DNA of 64,000 bases from Ohtaekwangia sp. (GCA_021155195.1 JAJNPV010000049.1:186001-250000), one strand, 5' to 3'; counted from the stretch's first letter, positions 17,744 through 27,995 are shown. Numbers and translations are program-made. The notes: generated by a model from the sequence alone, not told the origin.

Positions 17744-20173
17744 ATGCTCCTAAACTATTTTAAGATCGCCCTTCGAAACATAATTCACAACAGGGTTTAT
17801 TCTGCAATCAATATTTTTGGGCTAGCCCTGGGGGTAGCCTGCTGTTTATTATTAACCCTATACATTCAGGACGAAATAAGTTATGATAAACATCACAAAC
17901 AAGGTGATGATCTCTATCGGATCGTAACGAACTTTCAATCCGAAGTAGGATTCAATAAGCAAGGTTCCGTATCTCCGCCTATTGCCATGACTTTGAAAGA
18001 TGAAGTTCCTGAAATTGAGGCTGCGGTGAGAGTCATTAACCCAATTGGAGTCAGTCAAAGTCTAATACGATATCAGGAAAACCTGTTTTACGAGAAAAAT
18101 GGAATGCTGGCGGATTCAACATTATTTGATGTATTCACATACAATCTAAAAGAAGGTAATCCTAAGAAAGCACTTGTTGAAGCCAACTCGGTTGTTATTT
18201 CTGAAACGCTTTCGGAAAGACTTTTTGGAAAGGAACCAGCCCTCAATAAAGTTATTTCTATTAGCCAAGGTGGTAAGCTGACGGACTACAAAGTGACTGG
18301 AGTTTTTCTTGAAAGTTTCAACAGCCATATAAAAGCTAACTTCTTTACCTCCATGACCAGTGAGGGGTTTGGAGAATACATCACCAAAAATAATGAAGCC
18401 GCTAATGAATGGGCTGGCCAAAACTTTGTACCCTCTTACCTAAAATTAGTACCTGGCCATAACCCTGCAGTGGTAACCGAAAAGATCAACGAGGTATTGT
18501 TGCGGCATGGCGCAGAGGCAATGAAAGCACTAGGTCTTCATAAAACGCTTTCCCTTGAACCTGTAAAAGATATTTATCTGAAATCAGATACAAGTAAAAA
18601 CCCACGGATAACCTACATCTATGTGGTAGGATCCCTTGCGCTGTTCATACTACTGATTGCTTGTATCAATTTCATGAACTTATCTACCGCTAAGGCCACA
18701 AAACGAGCGTCTGAAATTGGAATCCGTAAAACCATGGGCGCCTTTCGGTCATCCTTAGTGAGTCAGATTTTGGGCGAGGCAATGATCATTGTATTTATCT
18801 CTATTCTTGTAAGCCTCGTGATTGTTCAGTTGGCACTTCCATTTTTCAATCTACTTACTGACAAAAATATTTCTTTCAACTCAGAAAATATTCCGTATTT
18901 CATTGCAACCCTGGTTGGACTGGCAATTGTTACTGGTTTACTGGCTGGAAGTTATCCTGCGTTCTATCTTTCATCATTTCAACCTGCCCAAGTTTTAAAA
19001 GGCAAATTGAACCTTGGAAACTCCGCTGGCCGCCTCCGTCAAGCATTGGTTGTATTTCAATTCACGATTGCAATTATTCTGGCTTGTGGAATTTTCATCA
19101 TCTCACGTCAATTGGATTTTATGATTGAGCAAGACTTAGGGTTCGATGCTCAAGCCAAAATTGTGCTGCCGCTACGCACGGAAGAAGCGCACAACCAATA
19201 TGATGCACTGAGGCGCACGATTGAAGGTAACAGCAATATAACTTCAGTCTCAGGATCCACCTACATACCAGGCACCATGATTTTTAGTGACATGATGTTT
19301 TACCCCGATGGAGGAAATATGGATAAAGCGGTTAGCATCAGGCGCAATCGTGTTGACGCTGGTTACATTGAACTATTGAACATCAAACTGCTGGCTGGCA
19401 GAACCTTTACAGACAATAGAGAAATGGGTGCCGAAACAAAACTGATTCTGAATAACACGGCCGTGACTAAGCTTGGCTTTACACCTGACAAAATTGTAGG
19501 CCAAAATTTACACTTCGACTGGCAAGGCCAAAAATATGATTTTGAAGTGATTGGAGTGATTGAAGATTACCATCAAAATTCACTACACGAAGATATTAAG
19601 GCTACTCTATTCGAGTTAGCAAGTACTACAGAATCCTATGATTATATGATCGTCTCCGTTTCCTCATCCAATTTTGAGCAAACCACTCAATTTATTGAGA
19701 GCACATGGAAGTCATTAATTAACGACACTCCTTTTGAATATTCCTTTCTCGATCAAACCATTCAAAAGCAATACAATGAAGATCGAAGAATTTCTAAAAT
19801 CATCACCAGTTTTGGATTGATAGCCATGATAATCTGTGGATTAGGTCTTTATGGACTTTCTTCTTACATGGCCGAAAGACGTTTCAAAGAAATTGGAATT
19901 CGCAAAGTGATGGGCGCCAGCATTCCACAAATTGTTTCACTTATGTCGAAAGAGTTTTTAAAACTTGTAGTAATCGCCTTTGTCATTGCCGTTCCGATAG
20001 CCTGGTATTGTATGACTAAATGGCTTGAGGGCTTTTCTTACAAAACTCCCATTGGCTGGACTGTATTTGCGTTGGCGGGAATCCTCGCATTGGGTATCGC
20101 ATTGATCACAGTAAGCTTTGAGTCCATTAAATCGGCAGTGAGCAATCCGGTGGATAGTTTAAGAAGTGAATAA
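17744..20173 (+). CDS. MacB/FtsX-type ABC permease (1 of 3 in tandem)
   Basis: An 809-residue duplicated permease with eight hydrophobic segments. Order: helix 21-42, periplasmic MacB-like core domain, FtsX helices at about 290-312, 340-368 and 386-410, helix about 430-458, a second periplasmic core, and C-terminal FtsX helices at about 687-710, 741-765 and 773-797. The FtsX loops carry KRASEIGIRKTMGA and FKEIGIRKVMGAS; it ends SNPVDSLRSE. It belongs to the large Bacteroidota permease group with no fused or adjacent ATPase. Substrate unknown; MacB-type systems usually transmit force to periplasmic partners or export lipids, peptides or drugs. Confidence 0.9.
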   Translation: MLLNYFKIALRNIIHNRVYSAINIFGLALGVACCLLLTLYIQDEISYDKHHKQGDDLYRIVTNFQSEVGFNKQGSVSPPIAMTLKDEVPEIEAAVRVINPIGVSQSLIRYQENLFYEKNGMLADSTLFDVFTYNLKEGNPKKALVEANSVVISETLSERLFGKEPALNKVISISQGGKLTDYKVTGVFLESFNSHIKANFFTSMTSEGFGEYITKNNEAANEWAGQNFVPSYLKLVPGHNPAVVTEKINEVLLRHGAEAMKALGLHKTLSLEPVKDIYLKSDTSKNPRITYIYVVGSLALFILLIACINFMNLSTAKATKRASEIGIRKTMGAFRSSLVSQILGEAMIIVFISILVSLVIVQLALPFFNLLTDKNISFNSENIPYFIATLVGLAIVTGLLAGSYPAFYLSSFQPAQVLKGKLNLGNSAGRLRQALVVFQFTIAIILACGIFIISRQLDFMIEQDLGFDAQAKIVLPLRTEEAHNQYDALRRTIEGNSNITSVSGSTYIPGTMIFSDMMFYPDGGNMDKAVSIRRNRVDAGYIELLNIKLLAGRTFTDNREMGAETKLILNNTAVTKLGFTPDKIVGQNLHFDWQGQKYDFEVIGVIEDYHQNSLHEDIKATLFELASTTESYDYMIVSVSSSNFEQTTQFIESTWKSLINDTPFEYSFLDQTIQKQYNEDRRISKIITSFGLIAMIICGLGLYGLSSYMAERRFKEIGIRKVMGASIPQIVSLMSKEFLKLVVIAFVIAVPIAWYCMTKWLEGFSYKTPIGWTVFALAGILALGIALITVSFESIKSAVSNPVDSLRSE

Positions 20174-20280
20174 AAATTGATATTTATTACCCTTCACAAA
20201 ATTCACGAAGCGAATAATTAACATTCATAATCCAACTAAACAGCATTTCAATTCATCTTTAGTTTCTACCATTTACCGCC

Positions 20281-22668
20281 ATGTTAAAAAGTTTCTTCAC
20301 CATTGGTTTTCGTAACCTCATTAAACAAAAAGGTTATTCAGCTATTAAGATTGCAGGTTTGGCACTGGGCCTTGCAGCCTGTATGATTATTTTTCTTTTT
20401 ATTCAAGAAGATTTCTCCTACGATAAAATGCATCATAACTACAACCACATTGGTCGGTTGTTAACCATTGATAAAGGAGAAGGCGTTAGCAGCAAACTTG
20501 TGGGTGTAACTCCACCTGCATTAGGAAATGCAGCCACTACCGAATTTCCAGAAGTACTAAAAAGTGTTCGCCTTTCAGGCGGAAGCAGACAAGATATTAG
20601 TTACGAAGACAAATCATTAAAGTGTGATGCCTATTATCGAAGTGAGTCTTCCCTTTTCGAAATCTTTGACTTTCCTATTATAGCAGGTGCTAAAACCGGA
20701 ATGCTTGATGAGCCCAATTCGGTGGTAATTACTCAGGTATTGGCAACAAGAATTTTTGGTACCGAAAATCCAATTGGTAAAACCATCAAACTCAACCAAA
20801 ACACCGATCTGCATGTAACTGCTGTTGCAGCTGATCTGCCCTCAAACTCGCACATTCAATTTGATATGTTGCGATCTATGACACCCGCTCAGGGAGAAGA
20901 TAATTACAGACAATTCTTAGAGTCCTGGCAAGGAATAAACATGTTTACCTATTTATTACTCGATCGTGAGGTTAATCCTGATGAACTTAATCCAAAGTTG
21001 CAGGCACTTAGCACAAAAAACAATGCGGTAGAATTCTTCATTCCGGTAATTCAACCCTTAAAGGAAGTTCATCTTTTCTCAAAAGAGATTCTATTTGAAC
21101 GTAATGCAAACAAGTCAGACATACTAAACGTGTACGTGCTTTCCACGATTGCAATCCTCATTCTCATTTTAGCGGCCGTTAATTTTATGAATTTGGTTAC
21201 CGCTAAATCAACAGGACGCGCCAAAGAAGTAGGTATGCGCAAAGTAATTGGCGCTGTAAAACATCAACTTGTTTTCCAGCATTTAGTGGAATCCATTTTA
21301 GTCACCTTAGTGTCTGTCATTATTGCGATTGCCATCGTTTATATTTTAATGCCCTTGTTAAATAGCAATTACAATCGCTTTGCAGATGTGAATACACTCT
21401 TCTCTTTCCAAAACTCAATTTGGATGGTATGTCTCGTGTTTGGTGTTGGTATTCTTGCAGGTTTATATCCGGCCTTTGTTCTATCATCCTTTAAACCGAT
21501 TGTTGTTTTGAAAGGGGCTTTCAAAAATTCTGCCAGTGGTATTCAATTACGTAAGGCTCTTGTGGTGCTACAGTTTACCATTTCTATTGCACTGATGGTG
21601 GGCACTGGAATTGTTTATCAGCAAATGAAATTTATTTACTCTGCGGATATGGGGTATAGCCGCGATCAAATTATCACGATTCAACAAAACGGACAAAATG
21701 TTACCCGGGCTTCCACATTAAAGACTGAACTGCTGCGAAATCAGAGTGTACAAGCTGTAGGAACTTCCACGGTTCGTATTGGCCAGCAATTAGGACGTAC
21801 TCAAATTTATCCGGAGGGTGTGAGCAACGAAACAAATATTATTACCAGTATCATGGCCGTAGACGAAACCTTCATTCCAACCATGGGAATGAATATGGCT
21901 GACGGTAGAAATTTTTCTTTGCAGTTTAAAGATTCGCTCAGCATGATTATTAATGAAGAAATGATGCGGCTGCTAAAATGGGATGATGCTGTAGGCAGAA
22001 AAATCAGTTTACAAAGCGGCCCCAACCCTACTGACCTAACGGATTATGAAGTAGTGGGAGTTGTCAAAGACTTTCATTTCGCTACCATTCGTCATAAACT
22101 GGAGCCTATGTTTATGCTCTACAATGCTAATAATCAATCGATGTCAATAAAGATCAGTGCCGATAATGCTCCTGCTACTATCCAAGCCATTGAAGATATC
22201 TGGAAAAAAGTAAATCCGGGCTCAACATTTGAATATGATTTTCTGGATGAACAGTTTGCGAATCTCTATCGCAATGAACAAGCCTTCAGTTCAATGTTTT
22301 CGCACTTCACGATTCTGGCAATACTAATTGCAGGACTTGGCCTCTTTGCGCTCTCTGCATTTACGGCCGAACAACGCAAAAAGGAAATTGGGATTCGAAA
22401 GGTAATGGGTGCAAGCAATGGTACAATCTTAATTAGGTTATCGTCAGAGTTTATTCAGTTGGTATTGATTTCATTTATTCTCGCCAGCGGCATAGCCTAT
22501 TATGTAATGGAAAAATGGCTGAGCGATTTTCAATACAGTATTAAAATAGGCGTTGGGGTTTTTCTGGCTGCGGGTATTGCCTCGCTAACAATTGCAATGA
22601 TCACAATTAGTTTCCAAGCTCTAAAGGCAGCCTTCAGTAATCCGGTGAATAGTTTAAGAAGTGAGTAA
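20281..22668 (+). CDS. MacB/FtsX-type ABC permease (2 of 3 in tandem)
   Basis: A 795-residue paralogue of the preceding gene with the same eight-helix duplicated layout. Diagnostic loops are GRAKEVGMRKVIGA (about 316-329) and KKEIGIRKVMGAS near the C-terminus, and the protein ends SNPVNSLRSE. The two periplasmic core domains diverge strongly from those of its neighbours, while membrane parts are more conserved, as expected if paralogues recognise different partners. A 107-bp A/T-rich gap separates it from the first permease, so an internal promoter is possible. Confidence 0.9.
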   Translation: MLKSFFTIGFRNLIKQKGYSAIKIAGLALGLAACMIIFLFIQEDFSYDKMHHNYNHIGRLLTIDKGEGVSSKLVGVTPPALGNAATTEFPEVLKSVRLSGGSRQDISYEDKSLKCDAYYRSESSLFEIFDFPIIAGAKTGMLDEPNSVVITQVLATRIFGTENPIGKTIKLNQNTDLHVTAVAADLPSNSHIQFDMLRSMTPAQGEDNYRQFLESWQGINMFTYLLLDREVNPDELNPKLQALSTKNNAVEFFIPVIQPLKEVHLFSKEILFERNANKSDILNVYVLSTIAILILILAAVNFMNLVTAKSTGRAKEVGMRKVIGAVKHQLVFQHLVESILVTLVSVIIAIAIVYILMPLLNSNYNRFADVNTLFSFQNSIWMVCLVFGVGILAGLYPAFVLSSFKPIVVLKGAFKNSASGIQLRKALVVLQFTISIALMVGTGIVYQQMKFIYSADMGYSRDQIITIQQNGQNVTRASTLKTELLRNQSVQAVGTSTVRIGQQLGRTQIYPEGVSNETNIITSIMAVDETFIPTMGMNMADGRNFSLQFKDSLSMIINEEMMRLLKWDDAVGRKISLQSGPNPTDLTDYEVVGVVKDFHFATIRHKLEPMFMLYNANNQSMSIKISADNAPATIQAIEDIWKKVNPGSTFEYDFLDEQFANLYRNEQAFSSMFSHFTILAILIAGLGLFALSAFTAEQRKKEIGIRKVMGASNGTILIRLSSEFIQLVLISFILASGIAYYVMEKWLSDFQYSIKIGVGVFLAAGIASLTIAMITISFQALKAAFSNPVNSLRSE

Positions 22669-22692
22669 CCAGTTTAAATTCTAAAGTTAAGC

Positions 22693-25140
22693 ATGATACA
22701 CAATATCAAAATTGTATTCCGACATCTGAGTCGTCAGAAGCTAAATACTTCCCTGCATATTATTGGTCTTACCTTAGGGTTAAGTGTTTGTTTGATTATA
22801 GCATTGTTTATTCGCTATGAGCTTAGTTTCGATGCCTACCATAAAAATGCAAATAGGACGTATCGTGTTATCTCCAAATGGACGGAGGGTAATGGTGAAG
22901 TGAATACTCATTACTCTACTCCGTTTCCCTTGGCTAATGCAATCCGCACAGAAATGTCGGGTGTCGAAAGGGTCAGTTTTGCGCATCCTCCGTATGTGAA
23001 GATCGTAGATCTCAGCACTGATAAGAAATTTATTGATGAAAGAATACTGGCTGTTGAACCTGACTACCCTGAAATACTAAATATTGAAACTATAAAAGGC
23101 GATTTACGCAAAACACTTAACACTCCGTATCAAGCCGCCATTACAGAATCGACCTCAAAAAAATTCTTTGGTAATGAAGACCCGATTGGCAAAACGTTTA
23201 GATTAAAAATTGGAGAAAATTTTGAATTTTCGATTGGCGCACTTATTAAAGATTTTCCAGTCAACACCCATTTACCTGCATCGATACTAGTATCGCATTC
23301 ATACAATGAAAATTTTCTAAAGGGCAATCGTGATGGATGGTCTTATGTTTCGGGTACTGAAACATTACTTGTTGCTACGGAAGATTCAGATCCCGCACTA
23401 TTAACCGCTCAATTGAAATCTATTGCTGACAAACATATAAATGCCAACAGAAAAGGGAGAGAAGGAAGAAGCGACTTTGAATTGCAGCCATTGAAGGATG
23501 TTCATTTTAACACTTCAGTAGCAGGTGGCGGTGGCTGGGTGCAAGCCACCTCAACAAGTTGGCTTTGGTTTTTCGCCATCATTGGAGTTGCTGTATTGAT
23601 CCTTGCATGTATAAACTTCATAAACTTATCCACAGCACAGGCAATAACAAGAGCTAAAGAAGTTGGCGTGCGAAAATCAGTAGGAGCCGGCCGATTCAAT
23701 TTAGTTATACAATTTTTGTCAGAGGCTTGGGTACTTACATTTATCTCGGGAATTCTTGCCGTAGCCATAACTCAATTAGTTCTGCCTTTTATAAATACTC
23801 TATTGGACAAGAATATACTATTTGAATTAACAAATTCACCACTTGTCCTTTCCTCTATTTTAGTAGCCATCATTTTAATTGGACTACTAGCGGGTCTCTA
23901 TCCAGCATGGTTCATTTCAAAATACAATCCATCAATAACCCTTAAGGCAGGATCAACCACATCGGGCAATCACGGTTCAGTTTGGTTAAGAAAAAGTTTG
24001 GTAGTCGCTCAGTTTAGTATTTCTATTGGTCTGCTTATTGCACTGCTGGTAATTGCCGAACAGGTGAATTACTTGCGCAGTAAAAATCTAGGATTTACTA
24101 AGGACAATATTATTAATGTTGAAATTCAACCTCGCATCAATAAACAAAGTCTATTTAAAAATGAACTTGAAAAAATTGCTCAGGTAAAAGATGTGGCCTT
24201 TGCTACGGCAACTCCGAGTAGTCAATCGCATTGGGGTACCATCATGAACAGGGTAGGCCGCGAGGATCCATCGCGAAAAGAGGTAACTCTGATTTTTGGT
24301 GACGATCGCTTTTGTAAAATGTATGGCCTTCAACTTTTGGCAGGCAGATTTCTGGAAGCTTCGGATTCAAATTACATAGCACAGTCCGTAGCTGAAAAGG
24401 ATCAAATCATGAAGGCAGTAGTTAATGAACAACTAGTCCGCGACCTTGAATTTAAATCAAACGAAGCTGCCATCGGTGAACGTATTTGGATAGGCTGGAA
24501 TAGCGGCAACGTTGAAATTGTAGGTGTAGTAGCCGATTTCAATACCGGAACATTGCACGAAGTAATCAAACCAGCTCTTATAACACCAAGCCCAAGAGAC
24601 TATGAACAAGCAGGAATAAAAATAGAAGCGAACAGCAATGTACCCGAAACACTGGCTGCTATAGAAGCTGCCTGGAAAACTGCTTACCCTGAAGGAATTT
24701 TTTCATATAAATTTTTAGACGAACAGATTGATGCTTTTTATAAAGCGGAGGAAAGGCTATTTACGTTATTTAAAATATTCTCAGGGCTTGCCATGTTAAT
24801 TTCGTGCTTGGGGCTTTGGGGCCTGGCCACATTTGCTGCTCAATCGCGCACCAAAGAAATTGGCATTCGAAAAGTATTAGGAGCATCGGTTAATAGAATT
24901 GTTGTTTTACTCTCTAAAGATTTTCTTTTGCTGGTAGTTGCAGCTATGGTAATTGCCACTCCCCTTGCATGGTACGGCATGAACCAGTGGCTTCAGAACT
25001 ACACGTTTCGAATTACTGTTAGCTGGTGGATTATTGGTTTAACCGGAATTGTAGCTTTACTTATAGCAATCATTACCGTGAGCTCACAAGCAATTAAAGC
25101 TGCTCTTAGTAATCCTGTTGAAAGTCTTAAGAACGAGTGA
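22693..25140 (+). CDS. MacB/FtsX-type ABC permease (3 of 3 in tandem)
   Basis: An 815-residue third copy with the same layout; loops TRAKEVGVRKSVGAG and TKEIGIRKVLGAS, C-terminus SNPVESLKNE. It starts 24 bp after the second permease and is followed 49 bp later by the histidine kinase, so permeases and two-component system probably share a transcript. No ATP-binding subunit is encoded between 17.7 and 27.4 kb; it must be supplied from elsewhere if these work as ABC transporters. Confidence 0.9.
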   Translation: MIHNIKIVFRHLSRQKLNTSLHIIGLTLGLSVCLIIALFIRYELSFDAYHKNANRTYRVISKWTEGNGEVNTHYSTPFPLANAIRTEMSGVERVSFAHPPYVKIVDLSTDKKFIDERILAVEPDYPEILNIETIKGDLRKTLNTPYQAAITESTSKKFFGNEDPIGKTFRLKIGENFEFSIGALIKDFPVNTHLPASILVSHSYNENFLKGNRDGWSYVSGTETLLVATEDSDPALLTAQLKSIADKHINANRKGREGRSDFELQPLKDVHFNTSVAGGGGWVQATSTSWLWFFAIIGVAVLILACINFINLSTAQAITRAKEVGVRKSVGAGRFNLVIQFLSEAWVLTFISGILAVAITQLVLPFINTLLDKNILFELTNSPLVLSSILVAIILIGLLAGLYPAWFISKYNPSITLKAGSTTSGNHGSVWLRKSLVVAQFSISIGLLIALLVIAEQVNYLRSKNLGFTKDNIINVEIQPRINKQSLFKNELEKIAQVKDVAFATATPSSQSHWGTIMNRVGREDPSRKEVTLIFGDDRFCKMYGLQLLAGRFLEASDSNYIAQSVAEKDQIMKAVVNEQLVRDLEFKSNEAAIGERIWIGWNSGNVEIVGVVADFNTGTLHEVIKPALITPSPRDYEQAGIKIEANSNVPETLAAIEAAWKTAYPEGIFSYKFLDEQIDAFYKAEERLFTLFKIFSGLAMLISCLGLWGLATFAAQSRTKEIGIRKVLGASVNRIVVLLSKDFLLLVVAAMVIATPLAWYGMNQWLQNYTFRITVSWWIIGLTGIVALLIAIITVSSQAIKAALSNPVESLKNE

Positions 25141-25189
25141 CACTGAACGCGATAAGATTAATTTTGAAAAAATAGTTGTATGATTGTCT

Positions 25190-26749
25190 ATGAATCCGAC
25201 AAAGAAAATTGCCCTGATTCTGACAGTCATCTTCCTGCTGCCGGCTATTTTCTTCTCCGTCTATGAAATTTCATCCCTTAGCAAGGATGAAAAAATGATT
25301 GAAGAGATTTACTATAAGCAACTTGAGGCAATAATTTTTTCCGTAAATCAGTATTCAGATGATGCACTGAATAGTTGGGTTTATAAACTCGAATTAAGTC
25401 AGCAAAAAAATGAAGCAGAAGAACTAACAACTTCCCTTCAGAACTTATTAAGTCTCAACAGCTCAATTTCATTGGGTTTTGTTGTTGACACGCTTGATCA
25501 AAAACCAGCAACTCGAATTTTTTCACTAGACAGCACCTTTGCTGATTCCTTGCGAGTTTCAATAAATGAAGAACTTCGTAAAAACATTGCACAGATTGAT
25601 CAATTGGTAAAATATAAACGAAGTGGGTTCCAAAAAATAACCTCCATTAAATCAGAATACCAATTGGTCATTTTTATCATTGAAGGATCTACAAACCTTC
25701 AGCAAGTGGCTGGGCTAGTCATTGATCCCGAAATATTTATCCAAGACCTTATTGGGCCACGCTGTCAGGTTATTGCAAAAAATCAGTTTGTGTTATCTGC
25801 TTTTAATAAGAATAGTGGAGCCCTTATTTATTCTACCCTACAAGGAGACACCACTTCCCTTAACAGTATGCCGCTTGCAAAAGATTTATGGATATTCCCC
25901 GATTATTCTTTGGGTATCCGCACTGAAGGGGCCTCGTTACAACAACTTGTTCAGGAACGCACAAACACCAATTTAATTTTATTACTTGGTCTTGATGCAA
26001 TACTTATTGTTGCTTTGATACTTGCCTTTAGGAGTATTAAGAAAGAAGTTCAGCTGGCTCAAAATAAATCCGACTTTGTTTCCAATGTATCGCATGAAAT
26101 TCGAACCCCACTCGCGCTCATTAGCATGTTTGCCGAAACCCTTGAAATGGGGCGTGTGAAATCCGAAGAGAAAAAACAAGAATATTATTCTATCATCAGT
26201 AAAGAAACGAACAGATTAACAGGCATTGTGAACAAAATTTTAAGTTTTAGTCAAACGGAGGCCGGTAAGAAAACGCTTCACATTGAAGAGCTGCTACTTA
26301 CCCGAGAAGTTCGTGAAATACTCAACACCTACGATTTTCATCTGAGTAGCAAAGGCTTTGAATATTCCTTTGAAGAGAATCCAACCATTCGCATTATGGC
26401 CGATAAACAAGCACTGGCTGAAATGATTATTAACCTGATCGATAATGCTATTAAATATAGCTCACACAAAAAGCGTATTGAACTTACAGTAGGAAGTGAT
26501 ACAACTTATGGTTGGGTTTCAATTAGAGATTATGGCTTAGGCATTAGCGCACAAGATCAAAAACATATTTTCGATAAATTCTATCGAGTGCCCAGTGGCA
26601 ACTTAGCTAAGAGTCAGGGAACCGGCCTTGGCCTTTCCTTAGTGAAGCAGTTAATTGAACAACAGAATGGAAAAATATCCGTTACAAGTCAACTAGGACA
26701 AGGATCGACTTTCAAACTTTATTTTCAATTATCCAATGCCAATGGCTAA
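25190..26749 (+). CDS. Sensor histidine kinase
   Basis: The ATG at 25190 gives 519 residues (a TTG lies two codons upstream). Layout: membrane helix at about 7-27, a ~230-residue periplasmic sensor without a recognised fold, a second helix at about 260-280, HisKA with phosphoacceptor His302 in NVSHEIRTPLAL, and a HATPase domain with NLIDNAIKYS, DYGLGI and GTGLGLSLV. It overlaps the response regulator gene by 14 bp, a firm sign of a cognate pair. Linked upstream to three FtsX permeases, a common partner arrangement for envelope-stress or antimicrobial sensing; the signal is not known. Confidence 0.93.
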   Translation: MNPTKKIALILTVIFLLPAIFFSVYEISSLSKDEKMIEEIYYKQLEAIIFSVNQYSDDALNSWVYKLELSQQKNEAEELTTSLQNLLSLNSSISLGFVVDTLDQKPATRIFSLDSTFADSLRVSINEELRKNIAQIDQLVKYKRSGFQKITSIKSEYQLVIFIIEGSTNLQQVAGLVIDPEIFIQDLIGPRCQVIAKNQFVLSAFNKNSGALIYSTLQGDTTSLNSMPLAKDLWIFPDYSLGIRTEGASLQQLVQERTNTNLILLLGLDAILIVALILAFRSIKKEVQLAQNKSDFVSNVSHEIRTPLALISMFAETLEMGRVKSEEKKQEYYSIISKETNRLTGIVNKILSFSQTEAGKKTLHIEELLLTREVREILNTYDFHLSSKGFEYSFEENPTIRIMADKQALAEMIINLIDNAIKYSSHKKRIELTVGSDTTYGWVSIRDYGLGISAQDQKHIFDKFYRVPSGNLAKSQGTGLGLSLVKQLIEQQNGKISVTSQLGQGSTFKLYFQLSNANG

Positions 26750-27425
26750 TATTTTAATTGTTGAAGACGAACCCGCCATGCAATTGGGGCTTAAGGACAA
26801 CCTTGAATTGGAATCGTATTCGGTGGAGTTGGCGAATGATGGCGAAGTAGGGCTATCAAAAATAAAAAAGAATCAGTATGATCTTGTGCTGCTGGATGTT
26901 ATGCTACCCAAGCTTTCGGGTTTTGATGTATGCAAAGCCGCTCGCGCTGCTGGCATACTTACACCCATCATTTTATTAACTGCGCGTGGCGAAGAAATAG
27001 ATAAAATTTTAGGCCTTGAGTTTGGGGCTGATGATTATATCACCAAACCTTTCAGCGTTCGCGAACTATTAGCACGCATAAAAGCTATCCTAAGAAGAAG
27101 TAATTCTAACGGACATTCTGAAACATCCTCCACAAAAATTGGCCGATTGACTATCAACTTCTCTACATTTTATGCAAGTGAGAGCGATAATGAAATAAAG
27201 CTTTCACATAAGGAATTTGAAATACTCTCCTACTTATTTCAAAAGAAAAATCAAGTGGTAAGTCGATACGACTTACTAGAAAAAGTTTGGGGGTATGATG
27301 AACAGCCCACCACCAGAACGGTTGACAATTTTATGGTTCGTCTCCGCCAGAAAGTTGAAGCTAACCCTAATCAGCCAAAAATTATTCTTACGGTTCATGG
27401 ATCTGGCTACAAGCTGGTAATCTGA
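26736..27425 (+). CDS. OmpR/PhoB-family response regulator
   Basis: A 229-residue regulator: receiver domain (about 1-120) with phosphoacceptor Asp54 in LLDVMLP, conserved Lys in ITKPFS, and a C-terminal winged-helix DNA-binding domain (about 130-229) ending in the DNA-recognition region TVDNFMVRLRQKVE and the wing VHGSGYKLV. Start may be Met1 or Met3 (ATG at 26742). Proteins of this class bind direct repeats spaced by about one helical turn, and such a set (TGTTACA three times) lies 56 bp after its stop codon, upstream of the next gene. Confidence 0.93.
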   Translation: MPMANILIVEDEPAMQLGLKDNLELESYSVELANDGEVGLSKIKKNQYDLVLLDVMLPKLSGFDVCKAARAAGILTPIILLTARGEEIDKILGLEFGADDYITKPFSVRELLARIKAILRRSNSNGHSETSSTKIGRLTINFSTFYASESDNEIKLSHKEFEILSYLFQKKNQVVSRYDLLEKVWGYDEQPTTRTVDNFMVRLRQKVEANPNQPKIILTVHGSGYKLVI

Positions 27426-27480
27426 TAAGCTGAAGCTCCAAATCTCTCTTGTCTAAAATCGCACTCAAGGTTTTCCTCCT

Positions 27481-27518
27481 TGTTACATCTTGTTACAAAC
27501 CCTTACCTGGCTGTTACA
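27481..27518. promoter_or_regulatory. Candidate response-regulator operator: three phased TGTTACA repeats
   Basis: The heptamer TGTTACA occurs exactly at 27481-27487, 27491-27497 and 27512-27518. Start-to-start distances are 10 and 21 bp, i.e. one and two helical turns, so all copies face the same side of the DNA. This is the layout bound by OmpR/PhoB-type regulators as head-to-tail dimers. It lies between such a regulator gene and a secreted-protein gene whose ATG is 67 bp downstream. Binding by the adjacent regulator is inference. Confidence 0.6.
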
Positions 27519-27584
27519 TCCCGCTAACAAGGGTACGCGTTATTTGTATTGTGAATCGAAACAATACCAACCAAAAAAAATTAT

Positions 27585-27989
27585 ATGAAAACAAAGACAA
27601 TCATTTTCGGAATCGTGATCGCAGCAATCAGCTCAATCAGCATCAGCGTGAAGGCACAAGTAAATCAGCCAGAAATAAGAATAGTGCCTGTTGATGACCC
27701 AGATGTAATAAAGCTTATCTATGGGTATAATAACAAGAAAGTAGTTGAAGTAACTTTTACAGAAGCAAACAACACAACAATTCTCACAGACAAAATAAAT
27801 GGAAACAATATTAAAGGTGGATTTCAGAAAAAATACAACATGCGAAATTTAACAGTCGATGAGTTTTGGGTGGAAGTAACTAGTTCTGATTTATCAGCCA
27901 GATACAAAGTAGCTCACGATAAAAACGGTAGGTGGTCAGCGCAACTTGAAAAGACTACTTACAATTATCCAATAGTTGCACTTAATTAG
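27585..27989 (+). CDS. Small secreted protein, unknown function
   Basis: A 134-residue protein with a signal peptide (MKTKTIIFGIVIAAISSISI...KAQ, cleavage at about 25). The mature ~110 residues look like one beta-sandwich domain (alternating hydrophobic and Thr/Asn-rich strands; VVEVTFTEANNTTIL, EFWVEVTSSDLSARYKV). I do not recognise a family. Located directly after the phased TGTTACA array, it is the best candidate target of the preceding two-component system. It is followed by an imperfect hairpin at 27996-28043. Confidence 0.75.
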   Translation: MKTKTIIFGIVIAAISSISISVKAQVNQPEIRIVPVDDPDVIKLIYGYNNKKVVEVTFTEANNTTILTDKINGNNIKGGFQKKYNMRNLTVDEFWVEVTSSDLSARYKVAHDKNGRWSAQLEKTTYNYPIVALN

Positions 27990-27995
27990 GGTTAG

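Noticed and set aside
27449..27694. 81-codon plus-strand frame overlapping the TGTTACA repeats
   Set aside because: It runs through the start of the secreted protein gene at 27585 in another frame and encodes no plausible domain; the 27585 frame has a proper signal peptide.
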